Assembly: GCA_023459795.1 (NCBI GenBank)
Contig: JAEWSP010000001.1
Coordinates: forward strand, 1-64,000
Source of the DNA: Bacillota bacterium
Lineage (GTDB): Bacteria; Bacillota_I; Bacilli_A; RFN20; CAG-288
DNA: 64,000 nucleotides
Reading direction: 5' to 3'
Positions 40,160-49,994 of this stretch are shown here, in pieces. Position 1 is the first letter of the stretch. Every line of letters starts with the position of its first letter. The notes under the pieces are model-generated. The model did not search any database, had not been told where the DNA came from, and saw nothing but the letters and a program-made list of their open reading frames with translations. The translations under genes were made by a program, and so were the position numbers.

Positions 40160-43100
40160 CTACTTTTCGAATTCGGACGGAGTAGACGGAGCCATTTCGG
40201 AGAGAACAGGAGCGGAAGGAGCAACGGCCTGGCCGTCATCCCCGACTTCCGTCTCGTCTTCCGGAGGAAGAAGCGGCTTGAGGCCGGTTCCAGCCGGAAT
40301 AAGCTTACCAAGCATGACATTTTCCTTGAGGCCGGAAAGATGATCGATCTTACCCTTGATAGCCGCATCGGTAAGGACACGGGTGGTCTCCTGGAAGGAA
40401 GCGGCAGAGAGGAAGGATTCCGTATCGAGAGCAGACTTCGTGATACCCATGATGATCGGGCGTCCGACAGCCGGCTTTCCGCCATGCTGCAGAGGCTTTT
40501 CGTTGGCCTGAGTGAAGGTGACATCGACGACTCTCTGTCCCGGAAGGAATGGAGCATCGCCCGGATTGACGATGAGAAGACGGTTCGTCATCTGACGGAT
40601 GATGATTTCGAGATGCTTATCAGCAATATCGATACCGTTTCCGCCGTAGACGGCCTTGACTTCCCGGAGGATGTAATTGCGGGTAGTGCCAAGATCCGTG
40701 CACTCCAGGAGTGCCTTAGGATCGATGTGGCCCTTGGTCAGAGCCTGGCCAGCCTTGACAACCTGTCCCTGCTTTACAGCCGGAACACTGTTCGGATAGG
40801 AAGTGTACTCCTTGTCGCCATCGACATCATTGTGGATGGTGAAGACATGACGGAGTCCGCTTTCTTCGATCTTCGTAACCGTTCCGCCGATCTCGGTGAT
40901 GGCAGAAAGGTCCTTAGCCTTCGGAGTTCTGACTTCCAGAAGTTCCTGGACACGCGGAAGACCGGTAGTAATATCCTTCTGACCGGCAACACCGCCGGTG
41001 TGGAAGTTCTTCAGAGTAAGCTGAGTACCAGGTTCACCGATACTCTGGGCAGCCATGATACCGACGACATCGCCGATTTCGGCAGTCTTTCCGGTTGCAA
41101 GGTTACGTCCATAGCAGTGGATGCAGACTCCATCCTTGCTTTCGCAGGTGAGGATGGAACGGATCTCGACTTCCGTGATTCCGGCATCGACAATCTTCTT
41201 GGCGATGTTTTCATCCATCATCGTGTTTCCGGCAGCGATGACTTCTCCGGTCTTCGGATCCACAACATCATGCATCGTGTAACGGCCGACAAGGCGGGAA
41301 TAGAGGGAAGAGATAAGATCGCCATCATCGCTTCTCAGGTCGCTGACAATCAGTCCGTGGTCGCAGTGGCAGTCTTCCTCGCGGACGATAACAGAATGCG
41401 AGACATCGACAAGCTTTCTGGTAAGGTAGCCGGAGTCGGCAGTCTTCAGGGCGGTATCGGAACCGTTCTTACGGGTGCCGTGAGTGGAAGTGAAGTATTC
41501 GGAGACGGAGAGACCTTCGGAGTAGCAGTCCGTGACCGGGACTTCGATAGAGCGGCCGGTGGCATCGAGCATAGCGCCCTTCATACCGATCAGCTGCATG
41601 TAGTTATCCTTACTACCTCTGGCGCCCGATTCCATCATCATGAACATCGGGTTGCGCGGCTCTTCAAGCATACGCTTGGAAAGCATCTCGTTCATAGGCT
41701 TGGACTTGACAGCGTTCCAGGTATCGATAACGGCATTGTGGCGCTCTTCATCCGTGTAGAACCCGAGTTCGGCGTGTTCGTTGATCTCCTTGACTCTGGC
41801 ATAAGCATCATCGTAGAGCTTGTTTCTGCCTTCGAGCGGTTCCATATCGCTGAGGGAGATGGTGAGACCGGACTTGGTGCAGTAGTCGAAGCCCTGGTTC
41901 TTGAAGGCATCCATGATGTTGGCAGTCTTGTCGGCACCGAAGTACCGGAAGACGTGATCCATCATGACATTGATGCCCTTCTTGTCGATAGGCTTGCGGA
42001 GAGGCATGAGCTTGACGTACTCGACGAACGGATTGAAGTCATCGCCTTCCTTGAACTTCTTGGCGGCGACAACAGCATCATAGCAGTCCTTGAGGCTTAC
42101 GAAATCCGATTCCGGAGTAGCGAAGAAGTTGGCTTCGTAATCCGAATTGGCAGTCTTTGCTCCACGGAACGGAAAGTTGATGAACGGGAAGTTGTCCGGG
42201 AAGATCTTGTTGAAGATAAGCTTGCCGGTAGTGGTGAGAAGGTAGGTAGACTTCTGGCGCTTGCTGAAACAGGTCTTGCCAAGGGTATCGCCAGGAACGT
42301 AGATACGGGTGCGGAGGGAGATCTTGTGGTTCTGATAGGCAAGGATTGCCGTATCCGGATCGGAGAAGACCTTTCCTTCGTACTTCTCATAAGTCTTGTA
42401 ACGGTTCACCATTTCGGTGTCGTTATGGGCCTTGAAGTAGTTGGCATACATCTCATCAATCTTCTGGTCGTCTTCCAGGGTGAGATAGTAGTTTCCGAAG
42501 ATCATATCCTGAGAAGGAACGCAGATAGGCTTACCATCGGAAGGCTTGAGGATGTTGTGGTTGGCAAGCATGAGGGTAAGAGCTTCGGCCTGGGCCTGAC
42601 GGGAAAGCGGCACATGGACAGCCATCTGGTCGCCATCGAAATCGGCGTTGAATCCAGGGCAGACAAGCGGATGGAGACGGATAGCCTTGCCGCCGATAAG
42701 GATCGGACGGAAGGCCTGAATGCCAAGACGGTGAAGAGTAGGAGCACGGTTCAGAAGAACCGGATGATCCTTGACGATCTTCTCGATGGCATCATAGACA
42801 CGCGGATCGTTGACAGCGATAAGCTCATCGGCCTGTCTCTGGCTGGTGACGCCGCTGGTCGGATCGGAAGTAAGGGCATGGGCGATGAACGGACGGAAAA
42901 GCTGGACAGCCATTTCCCGCGGAAGACCGCACTCATCCATATTAAGGGTCGGACCGACAGCAATGACGGAACGGCCGGAGTAATCGACACGCTTGCCGAG
43001 CAGGTTCTGACGGAACCGGCCCTGCTTGCCCTTGAGGGCAGAGCTTAAGGACTTGAGGATGTTGCCGTTGATGCTGGTAGAAGGCTTGTTTCTTCTCTCG

Positions 43101-44143
43101 TTATCGATCAAAGCATCGACCGCTTCCTGAAGCATACGCTTTTCGTTGAGAAGGATAACACTCGGAGCATGCTCCTCGATTTCCCTCTTGAGACGGTTAT
43201 TCTTGATGATGACCTGACGATAAAGATCGTTGAGGTCGGAGGTGGCATAACGGCCGCCATCGAGCTGCATCATCGGGCGGAGATCCGGCGGAATGACAGG
43301 AAGAGTGGTAAGGATCATCCATTCCGGCTTGACGGAAGACTTCTTAAAGGACTGAAGGACATCCAGACGCTTGATGGCCTTGATTCTCTTCTGGTTCTTA
43401 TCGCCGACGCTTTCCTTGAGCTCTTCGATAACCTTGGCGATTTCGGCGTCAAGATCGATTTCCTTGAGCAGCTGGAGAGCAGCTTCGGCACCGATACCGA
43501 ACTGGGCACCGGTATAACGGGTAACGTATTTGCCGACCGTGAAGAAATCGAACGGCTGGCTAGGCTTCTTCATCTTGCTGGCGAAATCAAGACCGCGGAC
43601 ATATTCCGGATCCGTATCCGCAAGCTTTCCGGAAGTAAGGATCTCGGTTTCAATCACCTGGGCGAAAGTCTCGCGGGCAGTTCTCTCATCGAGAACCTGG
43701 CGGTACTTAAGGACCTTGGAGATACCCGGATTCATGACAACGTGGGAAACGAAATAGATGACTTCCTCAAGCGACTTCGGAGGAATGCCGAGAACAAGAC
43801 CCATCTTGGACGGGCTGCCCTTTACAAACCAGATGTGGGCGCAGGGGAAAGCGAGCTTGATGTAGCCCATCCGCTCACGGCGGACGGCCTTGAGGGTAAC
43901 CTCAACGCCGCAGCGTTCGCAGACCTTGCCGGCAAAGGAAGACTTCTTGTATTTGCCGCAGTGGCACTCATAGTCCTTGACCGGACCAAAGATCTTCTCG
44001 CAGAAGAGTCCATCCGGTTCCGGCTTCTGGGAGCGGTAGTTGATGGTTTCCGGCTTGGTGACTTCGCCTCTTCCCCACTTCGTAATCTGCTCCGGGGATG
44101 CCAGAGAGATCTTGATGTAATTCAAATCATTCAATTCAAACAT
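40160..44143 (-). CDS. rpoC: RNA polymerase beta' subunit
   Basis: 1327 residues. N-terminal zinc finger CHCGKYKKSS...CERC (about 60-80), the active-site NADFDGDQM (about 450) that holds the catalytic magnesium, the trigger-loop region GEPGTQLTLKNFHTGG (about 1105), and the C-terminal GITKSALDTESFLSAASFQETTRVL. Somewhat longer than Bacillus RpoC (about 1200), with extra sequence between conserved blocks and a short acidic Pro-rich tail. Follows rpoB by 14 bases; AGGAGG precedes the ATG. Confidence 0.98.
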   Translation of the reverse strand: MFELNDLNYIKISLASPEQITKWGRGEVTKPETINYRSQKPEPDGLFCEKIFGPVKDYECHCGKYKKSSFAGKVCERCGVEVTLKAVRRERMGYIKLAFPCAHIWFVKGSPSKMGLVLGIPPKSLEEVIYFVSHVVMNPGISKVLKYRQVLDERTARETFAQVIETEILTSGKLADTDPEYVRGLDFASKMKKPSQPFDFFTVGKYVTRYTGAQFGIGAEAALQLLKEIDLDAEIAKVIEELKESVGDKNQKRIKAIKRLDVLQSFKKSSVKPEWMILTTLPVIPPDLRPMMQLDGGRYATSDLNDLYRQVIIKNNRLKREIEEHAPSVILLNEKRMLQEAVDALIDNERRNKPSTSINGNILKSLSSALKGKQGRFRQNLLGKRVDYSGRSVIAVGPTLNMDECGLPREMAVQLFRPFIAHALTSDPTSGVTSQRQADELIAVNDPRVYDAIEKIVKDHPVLLNRAPTLHRLGIQAFRPILIGGKAIRLHPLVCPGFNADFDGDQMAVHVPLSRQAQAEALTLMLANHNILKPSDGKPICVPSQDMIFGNYYLTLEDDQKIDEMYANYFKAHNDTEMVNRYKTYEKYEGKVFSDPDTAILAYQNHKISLRTRIYVPGDTLGKTCFSKRQKSTYLLTTTGKLIFNKIFPDNFPFINFPFRGAKTANSDYEANFFATPESDFVSLKDCYDAVVAAKKFKEGDDFNPFVEYVKLMPLRKPIDKKGINVMMDHVFRYFGADKTANIMDAFKNQGFDYCTKSGLTISLSDMEPLEGRNKLYDDAYARVKEINEHAELGFYTDEERHNAVIDTWNAVKSKPMNEMLSKRMLEEPRNPMFMMMESGARGSKDNYMQLIGMKGAMLDATGRSIEVPVTDCYSEGLSVSEYFTSTHGTRKNGSDTALKTADSGYLTRKLVDVSHSVIVREEDCHCDHGLIVSDLRSDDGDLISSLYSRLVGRYTMHDVVDPKTGEVIAAGNTMMDENIAKKIVDAGITEVEIRSILTCESKDGVCIHCYGRNLATGKTAEIGDVVGIMAAQSIGEPGTQLTLKNFHTGGVAGQKDITTGLPRVQELLEVRTPKAKDLSAITEIGGTVTKIEESGLRHVFTIHNDVDGDKEYTSYPNSVPAVKQGQVVKAGQALTKGHIDPKALLECTDLGTTRNYILREVKAVYGGNGIDIADKHLEIIIRQMTNRLLIVNPGDAPFLPGQRVVDVTFTQANEKPLQHGGKPAVGRPIIMGITKSALDTESFLSAASFQETTRVLTDAAIKGKIDHLSGLKENVMLGKLIPAGTGLKPLLPPEDETEVGDDGQAVAPSAPVLSEMAPSTPSEFEK

Positions 44144-44157
44144 GAAGCGCTCCTCCT

Positions 44158-47100
44158 TTACCGATCATCGCCATCGGACAGATCGTCGTCCTTGGTTTCC
44201 GTATTGGCCTGGCTGACCGGGACCGCTTCGATGCCGTCATCGGAATCGTCGACAAGCGGGAGATTTCTCTGGGCTTCATCGGCTTCCTTCTTCTCCTTGT
44301 TGGAGTCGAAGGTATTGATTTCACGACGGATCTTACGGCTGGCAAGCTCGGCCTGCTCGGAGATGGTATCCATGTTGATAGAAGTATTGTCCTTCTTGTA
44401 GAGTTCGACATTGATGCCGAGACCCTGCAGTTCCTTGATGAGAACACGGGTCGACTCCGGCATATTCGGACGCGGAACAGGCTCGCCCTTGAGGATGGCT
44501 TCGTAGGTCTTGTTACGTCCGACCATATCATCCGACTTGATAGTAAGCATTTCCTGGAGAGTATAGGCAGCTCCGTAAGCTTCCAGAGCCCAAACCTCCA
44601 TTTCACCGAATCTCTGACCGCCGTTCTGGGCCTTGCCGCCGAGAGGCTGCTGGGTAACCAGAGAATACGGACCGATAGCACGGGCATGAAGCTTATCTTC
44701 GACCATATGGTCGAGCTTGATCATGTACATGACACCGACAGCGATACGGGAATCGAAACGTTCGCCGGTCTGTCCATCGTAGAGGATGGTCTTGCCATCG
44801 GAATCGATATTGGCTTCCTTCATGAAGGAAGCAATCTCCTCACGGGTTGCACCATCAAAGACCGGAGTAGAGGCCTTGATGCCAAGCTTCTTGCAGGCAT
44901 AGCCTAACTGGACTTCGAGAACCTGACCGATATTCATACGGGAAGGAACACCCATCGGGGAGAGGCAGATATCGATCGGGGTACCATCCGGAAGATACGG
45001 CATATCTTCGACCGGGAGGACACGGGAGATAACACCCTTGTTTCCGTGACGGCCGGACATCTTATCGCCAACCTGGATCTTTCTCTTCTGGATGACGTAA
45101 ACATCGATGGATTCGAGAACATCCGGCGGAAGTTCATCACCACGGGCACGGCTGAAATGCTTGACATCGAGAATGATGCCTTCGCCGCCATGCGGAACGC
45201 GGAGAGAAGAATCCTTATCATCTTCGCTCTTGGAAGAGAAGATGGACTTCAGAAGATGGTCGTTATTCGTCTCGCTGACTTCACCCTTCGGAGTAGTCTT
45301 TCCGACAAGGATATCGCCCTCGCGGACTTCAGCTCCAGGAATGATGACACCCTTCTCATCGAGGAAGGACTTCTTGGCTTCGGAGAGGTTCGGAACATCT
45401 CTCGTGAACTCTTCATCGCCGAGCTTCGTCTTTCTTCTCTGGACGGAATAGACTTCGATGATGAGGTTGGTGAAAAGGTCGTCCGTAACACAGCGCTTGG
45501 AAATCAGAGTTGCATCCTCGTAGTTATAGCCATGCCAGGTAGTGAAGGCGATGAGGACGTTCTGGCCAAGGGCAAGGTCTCCGTGATCCATACTCGGACC
45601 ATCGGCAATGATCTGTCCGGCCGCAATCTGGTCTCCGGCCTTGACGATCGGAGTCTGGTTGATGCAGGTACGCTTGTTGGAGCGGATGAACTTCTTGAGC
45701 TTATAGGTAATATCTCTTCCGTCATCCTGATGGATGACGATTTCCAGGCCGTCGACATACTTGACGGTACCGGAAACCTTGGCGACAAGGGCTTCGCCCG
45801 AGTCGTGAGCAATCTTATCTTCCAAACCGGTTCCGATGAGCGGAGCTTCCGGATGGAGAAGCGGAAGAGCCTGACGCTGCATATTGGAACCCATGAGGGC
45901 ACGTTTGCCATCATCGTTCTGAAGGAACGGAATGCAAGCAGCAGCGACGGAAACAATCTGCTTCGGAGAGGCATCGATGAAATCGACGGTCTCCTTGGCA
46001 ACGTTCACATACTCGCCGTTACGGCGGGCAGAAACAATATCCCGGACAATCTTGCCATTGGAGACAGGAACATTAGCCTGGGCAATGACATGGTTCTTTT
46101 CATCATCGGCAGAGAACCAGACGACATCCTTAGGATCGTTATCGATAACGCAGTCCTTGACCGGACGGTACGGAGTCTCCAGGAATCCGAACTGGTTGAC
46201 TCTAGCGTAGCAGGCGAGGTTGGAGATAAGTCCGATGTTCTGACCTTCCGGAGTTTCAATCGGGCAGATTCTGCCGTAGTGGGTCGGATGGACATCACGG
46301 ACAGCGCTCGAAGCTCTGTCACGGGTAAGACCTCCACGGCCTAGAGCGGAAAGACGGCGCTTGTTGGTAAGCTCAGCAAGAGGGTTCGTCTGATCCATGA
46401 ACTGGGAAAGGGAATCCGAATTGAAGAACTGGTTGACGCTGGAGGTAAGGGCCTTGATGTTGATAAGGCTCGAAACCTGAAGCTGGGTAAGATCAGAAGT
46501 GGACATTCTATCGTGGATAGTACGCTTCATCTTGCCAAGACCGCCACGGAACTTCTCGACGATGAGTTCGCCAACGCAACGGACTCTCTTGTTTCCAAGA
46601 TGATCGGTATCGTCGACTTCGCCGATGCCATCCATAAGGTTGAGCATATAGGAAAGGCTGGCGATGATATCGGAAATCGTGACAAAGGTAAGATCTACGG
46701 TAAGATCGGTACCAACGATGTTGATAACACGGTCGCTTCCGCTAGGATCCATAACCTTGACAATATTGACGATGGAATGTTCATCGAGTTCCGGATTGCT
46801 GGAAAGCTTGAAACGGAACTGTTCGCTGGTCTCGAAGAACTTATCCTTCTGAAGCTTGCTGACTTCTTCGACGGTAAGCTTATGGCCCTTCTCAAAGAGG
46901 ATTTCGCCATCATTGGTGGCAATATCTTCTGCAAGAACAACATTCGGAAGACGGTTGTAGATGCCAAGCTTTTCCTGGATCTTGAACCGTCCAGCCTTGC
47001 CAAGGTCATAATGTTCCTTGTCAAAGAATCTCTGCTTCAGCATCAAAGCAGCAGATTCGAAAGTATACGGTTCACCCGGACGGAGTTTACGGAAGATGGC

Positions 47101-47982
47101 GCCAACAGCTTCCTTTTCCCGCTCCAAAGCAGACTTCTTCGGATTGGCCGGGTTCTTTTCCAGAGCCTTCTTGAGAATCTCCGAATTGCCGAAGAGTCCA
47201 AGAACACCGGAAACAACACCGGACTTGTTGCCGGCAGGATCATCCGGAAGAGTATTATCCGTTAAGGAATCAGAATCCGAGACGATACCGATGGCACGTA
47301 AAAGGACAAGGGCCGGAACCTTCTTCTGCTTGTCGATACGGACAGAGAGGAAGTCACGGCTATCAGTGAGATATTCCAGCCAGATACCACGGGCAGGGAT
47401 GATATCCGAGCCGAAGATGATGCTGGATTCGTTCTTGAGGTCATTTTCAGACTTCTTGAGCATAACTTCGTCAGCCTTACGGCTGACATAAGCGCCCGGC
47501 GAACGGACAAGCTGGGAAGCAATGCACTTCTCGCTGCCGTTGACGATGAAGGTTCCAGAAGGAGTCATCCACGGGAAATCGCCCATGAAGATCTTCTCTT
47601 CGGAAACCGTTCCATCCGGATGCTTCAGACGGAGAGTGACATGAAGCGGGGCAGAATAGGTGAGATTGGAAACCTTGCACTCAAAGAAATCGTGCTTAGG
47701 CTGATCCCACTGGGCAGACCCTTCCACATAGTCGAGTTCAGCAACTTCGTCTGTATCGACGACGTGGGCTCTGCTATCCTTGTTCGAGTAAATCGGGAAG
47801 ATATCCTGGAAGACTTCATCTACGCCCTCAGATTGGAACCAGGCGAAAGACTGAAGTTGGACATCGCAGAGATTCGGAAGCGGAACCGAGCTCTCGGTCT
47901 TCGAGAAGTCGACTCTTCCGTCTTCGGTGATCTTGTATCCCTTCAGGAATTCAGCAAGATTCGGATTTGACTGTTCAGCCAT
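44158..47982 (-). CDS. rpoB: RNA polymerase beta subunit
   Basis: 1274 residues from ATG 47982 (MAEQSNPNLAEFL), with GAGG 8 bases upstream; the ATG at 48003 has its GGGGAG only two bases away and is less likely. Conserved blocks: rifampicin cluster LSQFMDQTNPLAELTNKRRLSALG, IETPEGQNIGLI, KLGDEEFTRDVP, GDKMSGRHGNKGVISRVLP, and the C-terminal GGQRFGEMEVWALEAYGAAY. In the rifampicin pocket the codon at 46363-46365 encodes Asn (E. coli His526) and Arg replaces Pro at position 535. Asn526 is the residue linked to natural rifampicin insensitivity in Mollicutes. Downstream partner rpoC follows. Confidence 0.98.
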   Translation of the reverse strand: MAEQSNPNLAEFLKGYKITEDGRVDFSKTESSVPLPNLCDVQLQSFAWFQSEGVDEVFQDIFPIYSNKDSRAHVVDTDEVAELDYVEGSAQWDQPKHDFFECKVSNLTYSAPLHVTLRLKHPDGTVSEEKIFMGDFPWMTPSGTFIVNGSEKCIASQLVRSPGAYVSRKADEVMLKKSENDLKNESSIIFGSDIIPARGIWLEYLTDSRDFLSVRIDKQKKVPALVLLRAIGIVSDSDSLTDNTLPDDPAGNKSGVVSGVLGLFGNSEILKKALEKNPANPKKSALEREKEAVGAIFRKLRPGEPYTFESAALMLKQRFFDKEHYDLGKAGRFKIQEKLGIYNRLPNVVLAEDIATNDGEILFEKGHKLTVEEVSKLQKDKFFETSEQFRFKLSSNPELDEHSIVNIVKVMDPSGSDRVINIVGTDLTVDLTFVTISDIIASLSYMLNLMDGIGEVDDTDHLGNKRVRCVGELIVEKFRGGLGKMKRTIHDRMSTSDLTQLQVSSLINIKALTSSVNQFFNSDSLSQFMDQTNPLAELTNKRRLSALGRGGLTRDRASSAVRDVHPTHYGRICPIETPEGQNIGLISNLACYARVNQFGFLETPYRPVKDCVIDNDPKDVVWFSADDEKNHVIAQANVPVSNGKIVRDIVSARRNGEYVNVAKETVDFIDASPKQIVSVAAACIPFLQNDDGKRALMGSNMQRQALPLLHPEAPLIGTGLEDKIAHDSGEALVAKVSGTVKYVDGLEIVIHQDDGRDITYKLKKFIRSNKRTCINQTPIVKAGDQIAAGQIIADGPSMDHGDLALGQNVLIAFTTWHGYNYEDATLISKRCVTDDLFTNLIIEVYSVQRRKTKLGDEEFTRDVPNLSEAKKSFLDEKGVIIPGAEVREGDILVGKTTPKGEVSETNNDHLLKSIFSSKSEDDKDSSLRVPHGGEGIILDVKHFSRARGDELPPDVLESIDVYVIQKRKIQVGDKMSGRHGNKGVISRVLPVEDMPYLPDGTPIDICLSPMGVPSRMNIGQVLEVQLGYACKKLGIKASTPVFDGATREEIASFMKEANIDSDGKTILYDGQTGERFDSRIAVGVMYMIKLDHMVEDKLHARAIGPYSLVTQQPLGGKAQNGGQRFGEMEVWALEAYGAAYTLQEMLTIKSDDMVGRNKTYEAILKGEPVPRPNMPESTRVLIKELQGLGINVELYKKDNTSINMDTISEQAELASRKIRREINTFDSNKEKKEADEAQRNLPLVDDSDDGIEAVPVSQANTETKDDDLSDGDDR

Positions 47983-48008
47983 TCTATTTACCTCACTTGA
48001 CATTTCTC

Positions 48009-48140
48009 CCCGGTAATTGGAGTACCGGGATTTTGTTGTCTTTTCAGGAATTATATTCGAATAAAGCCTGTTTTTTCGTTTTTGAGAAAACAGGCACCTT
48101 TAGACAACTAAGCCCACCTTGCCGAAAAGGGCAAGGTGGG
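48009..48140 (-). promoter_or_regulatory. Three hairpins in the rplL-rpoB spacer
   Basis: From upstream on the minus strand: CCCACCTTGCC/GGCAAGGTGGG (48113-48140, 11 bp), GCCTGTTTT/AAAACAGGC (48066-48095, 9 bp), and CCCGGTA/TACCGGG (48009-48029, 7 bp) just before the rpoB ribosome site. None has a full T-run. They fit partial termination or processing that lowers rpoBC output against ribosomal proteins. Confidence 0.65.
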
Positions 48141-48174
48141 ACCGACAAATTCGAAAGGAAATATGGACTGAAGA

Positions 48175-48549
48175 CTACTTAACTTCGACTTCAGCACCAG
48201 CCTTGACGAGCTGATCCTTGATCTGGTTAGCTTCAGCGGCAGAAATCTTTTCCTTGATGGCGACAGGAGCCTTATCAACAAGCTTCTTGGCATCCATAAG
48301 TCCAGTGCCAGTGATGGCCTGAACAGCCTTGATGACAGCAATCTTGGCAGTGCCGAAGGACTTGAGGATAACGGAAACCTCAGACGGAGCAGCGGCAGCA
48401 GCACCAGCAGCACCGGCAGCCGGAGCAGCGGCAGCGGCAGCAGCCTTGACACCGAACTCAGTCTCGATGGCCTTGACGAGATCCATGATCTCGACCATGC
48501 TCATCTCCTTAAGACCAGAAATAACTTCATCCTTGTTTAACTTAGCCAT
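48175..48549 (-). CDS. rplL: Ribosomal protein L7/L12
   Basis: 124 residues. N-terminal dimer domain [35 protein letters not shown], an Ala-rich hinge of about 20 residues, then the factor-binding C-terminal domain ([27 protein letters not shown]). Stalk protein that recruits elongation factors. 38 bases behind rplJ. Confidence 0.98.
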   Translation of the reverse strand: MAKLNKDEVISGLKEMSMVEIMDLVKAIETEFGVKAAAAAAAPAAGAAGAAAAAPSEVSVILKSFGTAKIAVIKAVQAITGTGLMDAKKLVDKAPVAIKEKISAAEANQIKDQLVKAGAEVEVK

Positions 48550-48587
48550 TGTAATGTTCCTCCAATTAATGGTTTATCGTATCGGAA

Positions 48588-49118
48588 CTAATTGGCAGAC
48601 GGAGCAGCGGCAGCAGCCGGAGCATCCTTGCCAACCTTCTCACCAAGAGCCTTAAGCGTAAGGCCAAGCTGGATGAGTGGGGATTCGAGGGTAGAAAGAA
48701 GAATGGAGATAGCATTCTCTTTCGAACCGATCGAAGCGAATTCATTAATCGTAGTCTCGTCGCAGAACGTTCCTCCGAGAAGACCAGCCTTGATGCTGAA
48801 CTGCTTGGAATGAGCGGCAGCGAACTCCTTCAGGACTTCCAGGCCACCGCCGTCCTTATCGGACGTAACGATACCGTTCGGACCCTTTAAGAACTTATCG
48901 AGCTGAGTAGAGTTCTCACCATCGAGAGCCTTCTTAAGCAGGGAGTTCTTGTGAAGTGCCATCTTCGCATTGTTCTTCTTCAGATCAATACGGAGCTGGT
49001 TTACCTCATCGACCGAGATTCCGGAAAAAGAAACGACAACCACCGTCTGCGAGGTCTTGAGGACCTTGTCAATGGCGGAAACCTTTTCCTTCTTCTCAGC
49101 TAGAATCTGCTGATTCAT
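48588..49118 (-). CDS. rplJ: Ribosomal protein L10
   Basis: 176 residues. Start MNQQILAEKKEKVSAIDKVL, then VVVSFSGISVDEVNQLRIDLKKNNAKM and KNSLLKKAL, typical uL10. The C-terminal helix binds L12 dimers, ending in an Ala-rich tail. The complex L10(L12)4 is expected to bind the leader upstream and repress this gene pair. AAAGGAGGTG precedes the ATG. Confidence 0.97.
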   Translation of the reverse strand: MNQQILAEKKEKVSAIDKVLKTSQTVVVVSFSGISVDEVNQLRIDLKKNNAKMALHKNSLLKKALDGENSTQLDKFLKGPNGIVTSDKDGGGLEVLKEFAAAHSKQFSIKAGLLGGTFCDETTINEFASIGSKENAISILLSTLESPLIQLGLTLKALGEKVGKDAPAAAAAPSAN

Positions 49119-49299
49119 GGTTTCACCTCCTTTGTGTGTATGGTGTATTTAACAATATACTGTTGAGCCGGTTACTCACTATCCTCGGTAACAAATTAAG
49201 CAGGAGATCTATTATTGTTCGACCAGTCCCGCAGTTACGGTCTTAGGTACATTGAGACACCCGAATGAATCGGACGACACGGAATAGAAGAGTAGGGGA
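49119..49299 (-). promoter_or_regulatory. L10-type leader RNA between rplA and rplJ
   Basis: About 180 bases. Minus strand holds TACCTAAGACCGTAACTGC and, further on, GTTACCGAGGATAGTGAGTAAC, which can fold as GTTAC/GTAAC. Such elements characterise the autoregulatory L10 leader of Firmicutes, bound by L10(L12)4. Assigned from position and these elements; not folded computationally. Confidence 0.65.
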
Positions 49300-49977
49300 C
49301 TAGAAGGCGAGCTTGATGGACGGGCCGTAGGTGCTGGAAACAGTGATGGAAGTGATGTAGTTGCCCTTGATCGAAGCAGGACGGATACGATTGACAGTAT
49401 CGAGGACAGTCTGAAGATTGTCGGCGAGTGCCTTTGCATCGAAGGATGCCTTGCCGAAGTTAACAGCAAGATTTCCATCCTTATCATTGCGGTAAGAAAT
49501 CTTACCGTTCTTGATTTCCTTGATGGCCTGTCCGATGTTCATCGTGACAGTTCCAGTCTTCGGGTTCGGCATAAGTCCCTTAGGTCCGAGAACACGTCCC
49601 ATGCGGCCTAAGAAGCCCATCATGTTCGGAGTAGCGACGATAACGTCGAATCCGAACCAGTTTTCCTTCTGAATCTTATCGAGCATATCCTTCTGACCGA
49701 CGAAGTCGGCTCCGGCAGCCTTGGCCTCATCAACCTTATCGGTGATGGCTAATACGCGGACGGTCTTTCCGTTGCCATGCGGCAGGGAAATAGTTCCACG
49801 AAGCTGCTGATCGGCCTGCTTCGGATCGATGTTGAGATGGAAGGAAACATCAATAGTCTCATCCCACTTGGCAGTGGCGGTCTTCTTAACAAGATCGCAA
49901 GCCTCGGCGACGGTGTACTTCTTACCCTTCTCAATCAGGGCGACACTGGCCGCATACTTTTTAGCTAACTTTTTCAT
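49300..49977 (-). CDS. rplA: Ribosomal protein L1
   Basis: 225 residues. Start MKKLAKKYAASVALIEKGKKYTVAEACDLVKKTATAKWDETIDVSFHLNID; central GADFVGQKDMLDKIQ, ATPNMMGFLGRMGRVLGPKGLMPNPKTGTV, closing SIKGNYITSITVSSTYGPSIKL. Standard uL1 of the L1 stalk. 17 bases behind rplK. Confidence 0.98.
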   Translation of the reverse strand: MKKLAKKYAASVALIEKGKKYTVAEACDLVKKTATAKWDETIDVSFHLNIDPKQADQQLRGTISLPHGNGKTVRVLAITDKVDEAKAAGADFVGQKDMLDKIQKENWFGFDVIVATPNMMGFLGRMGRVLGPKGLMPNPKTGTVTMNIGQAIKEIKNGKISYRNDKDGNLAVNFGKASFDAKALADNLQTVLDTVNRIRPASIKGNYITSITVSSTYGPSIKLAF

Positions 49978-49994
49978 TTTCCAGTTCCCTCTGA

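Noticed and set aside
40079..43048. 989-codon open frame on the plus strand
   Set aside because: It lies exactly antisense to rpoC, follows the mirror of its codon pattern and matches no family. The same holds for the long plus frames at 16700-18496, 43169-44401 and 45046-46344 and the minus frame at 55588-57180.
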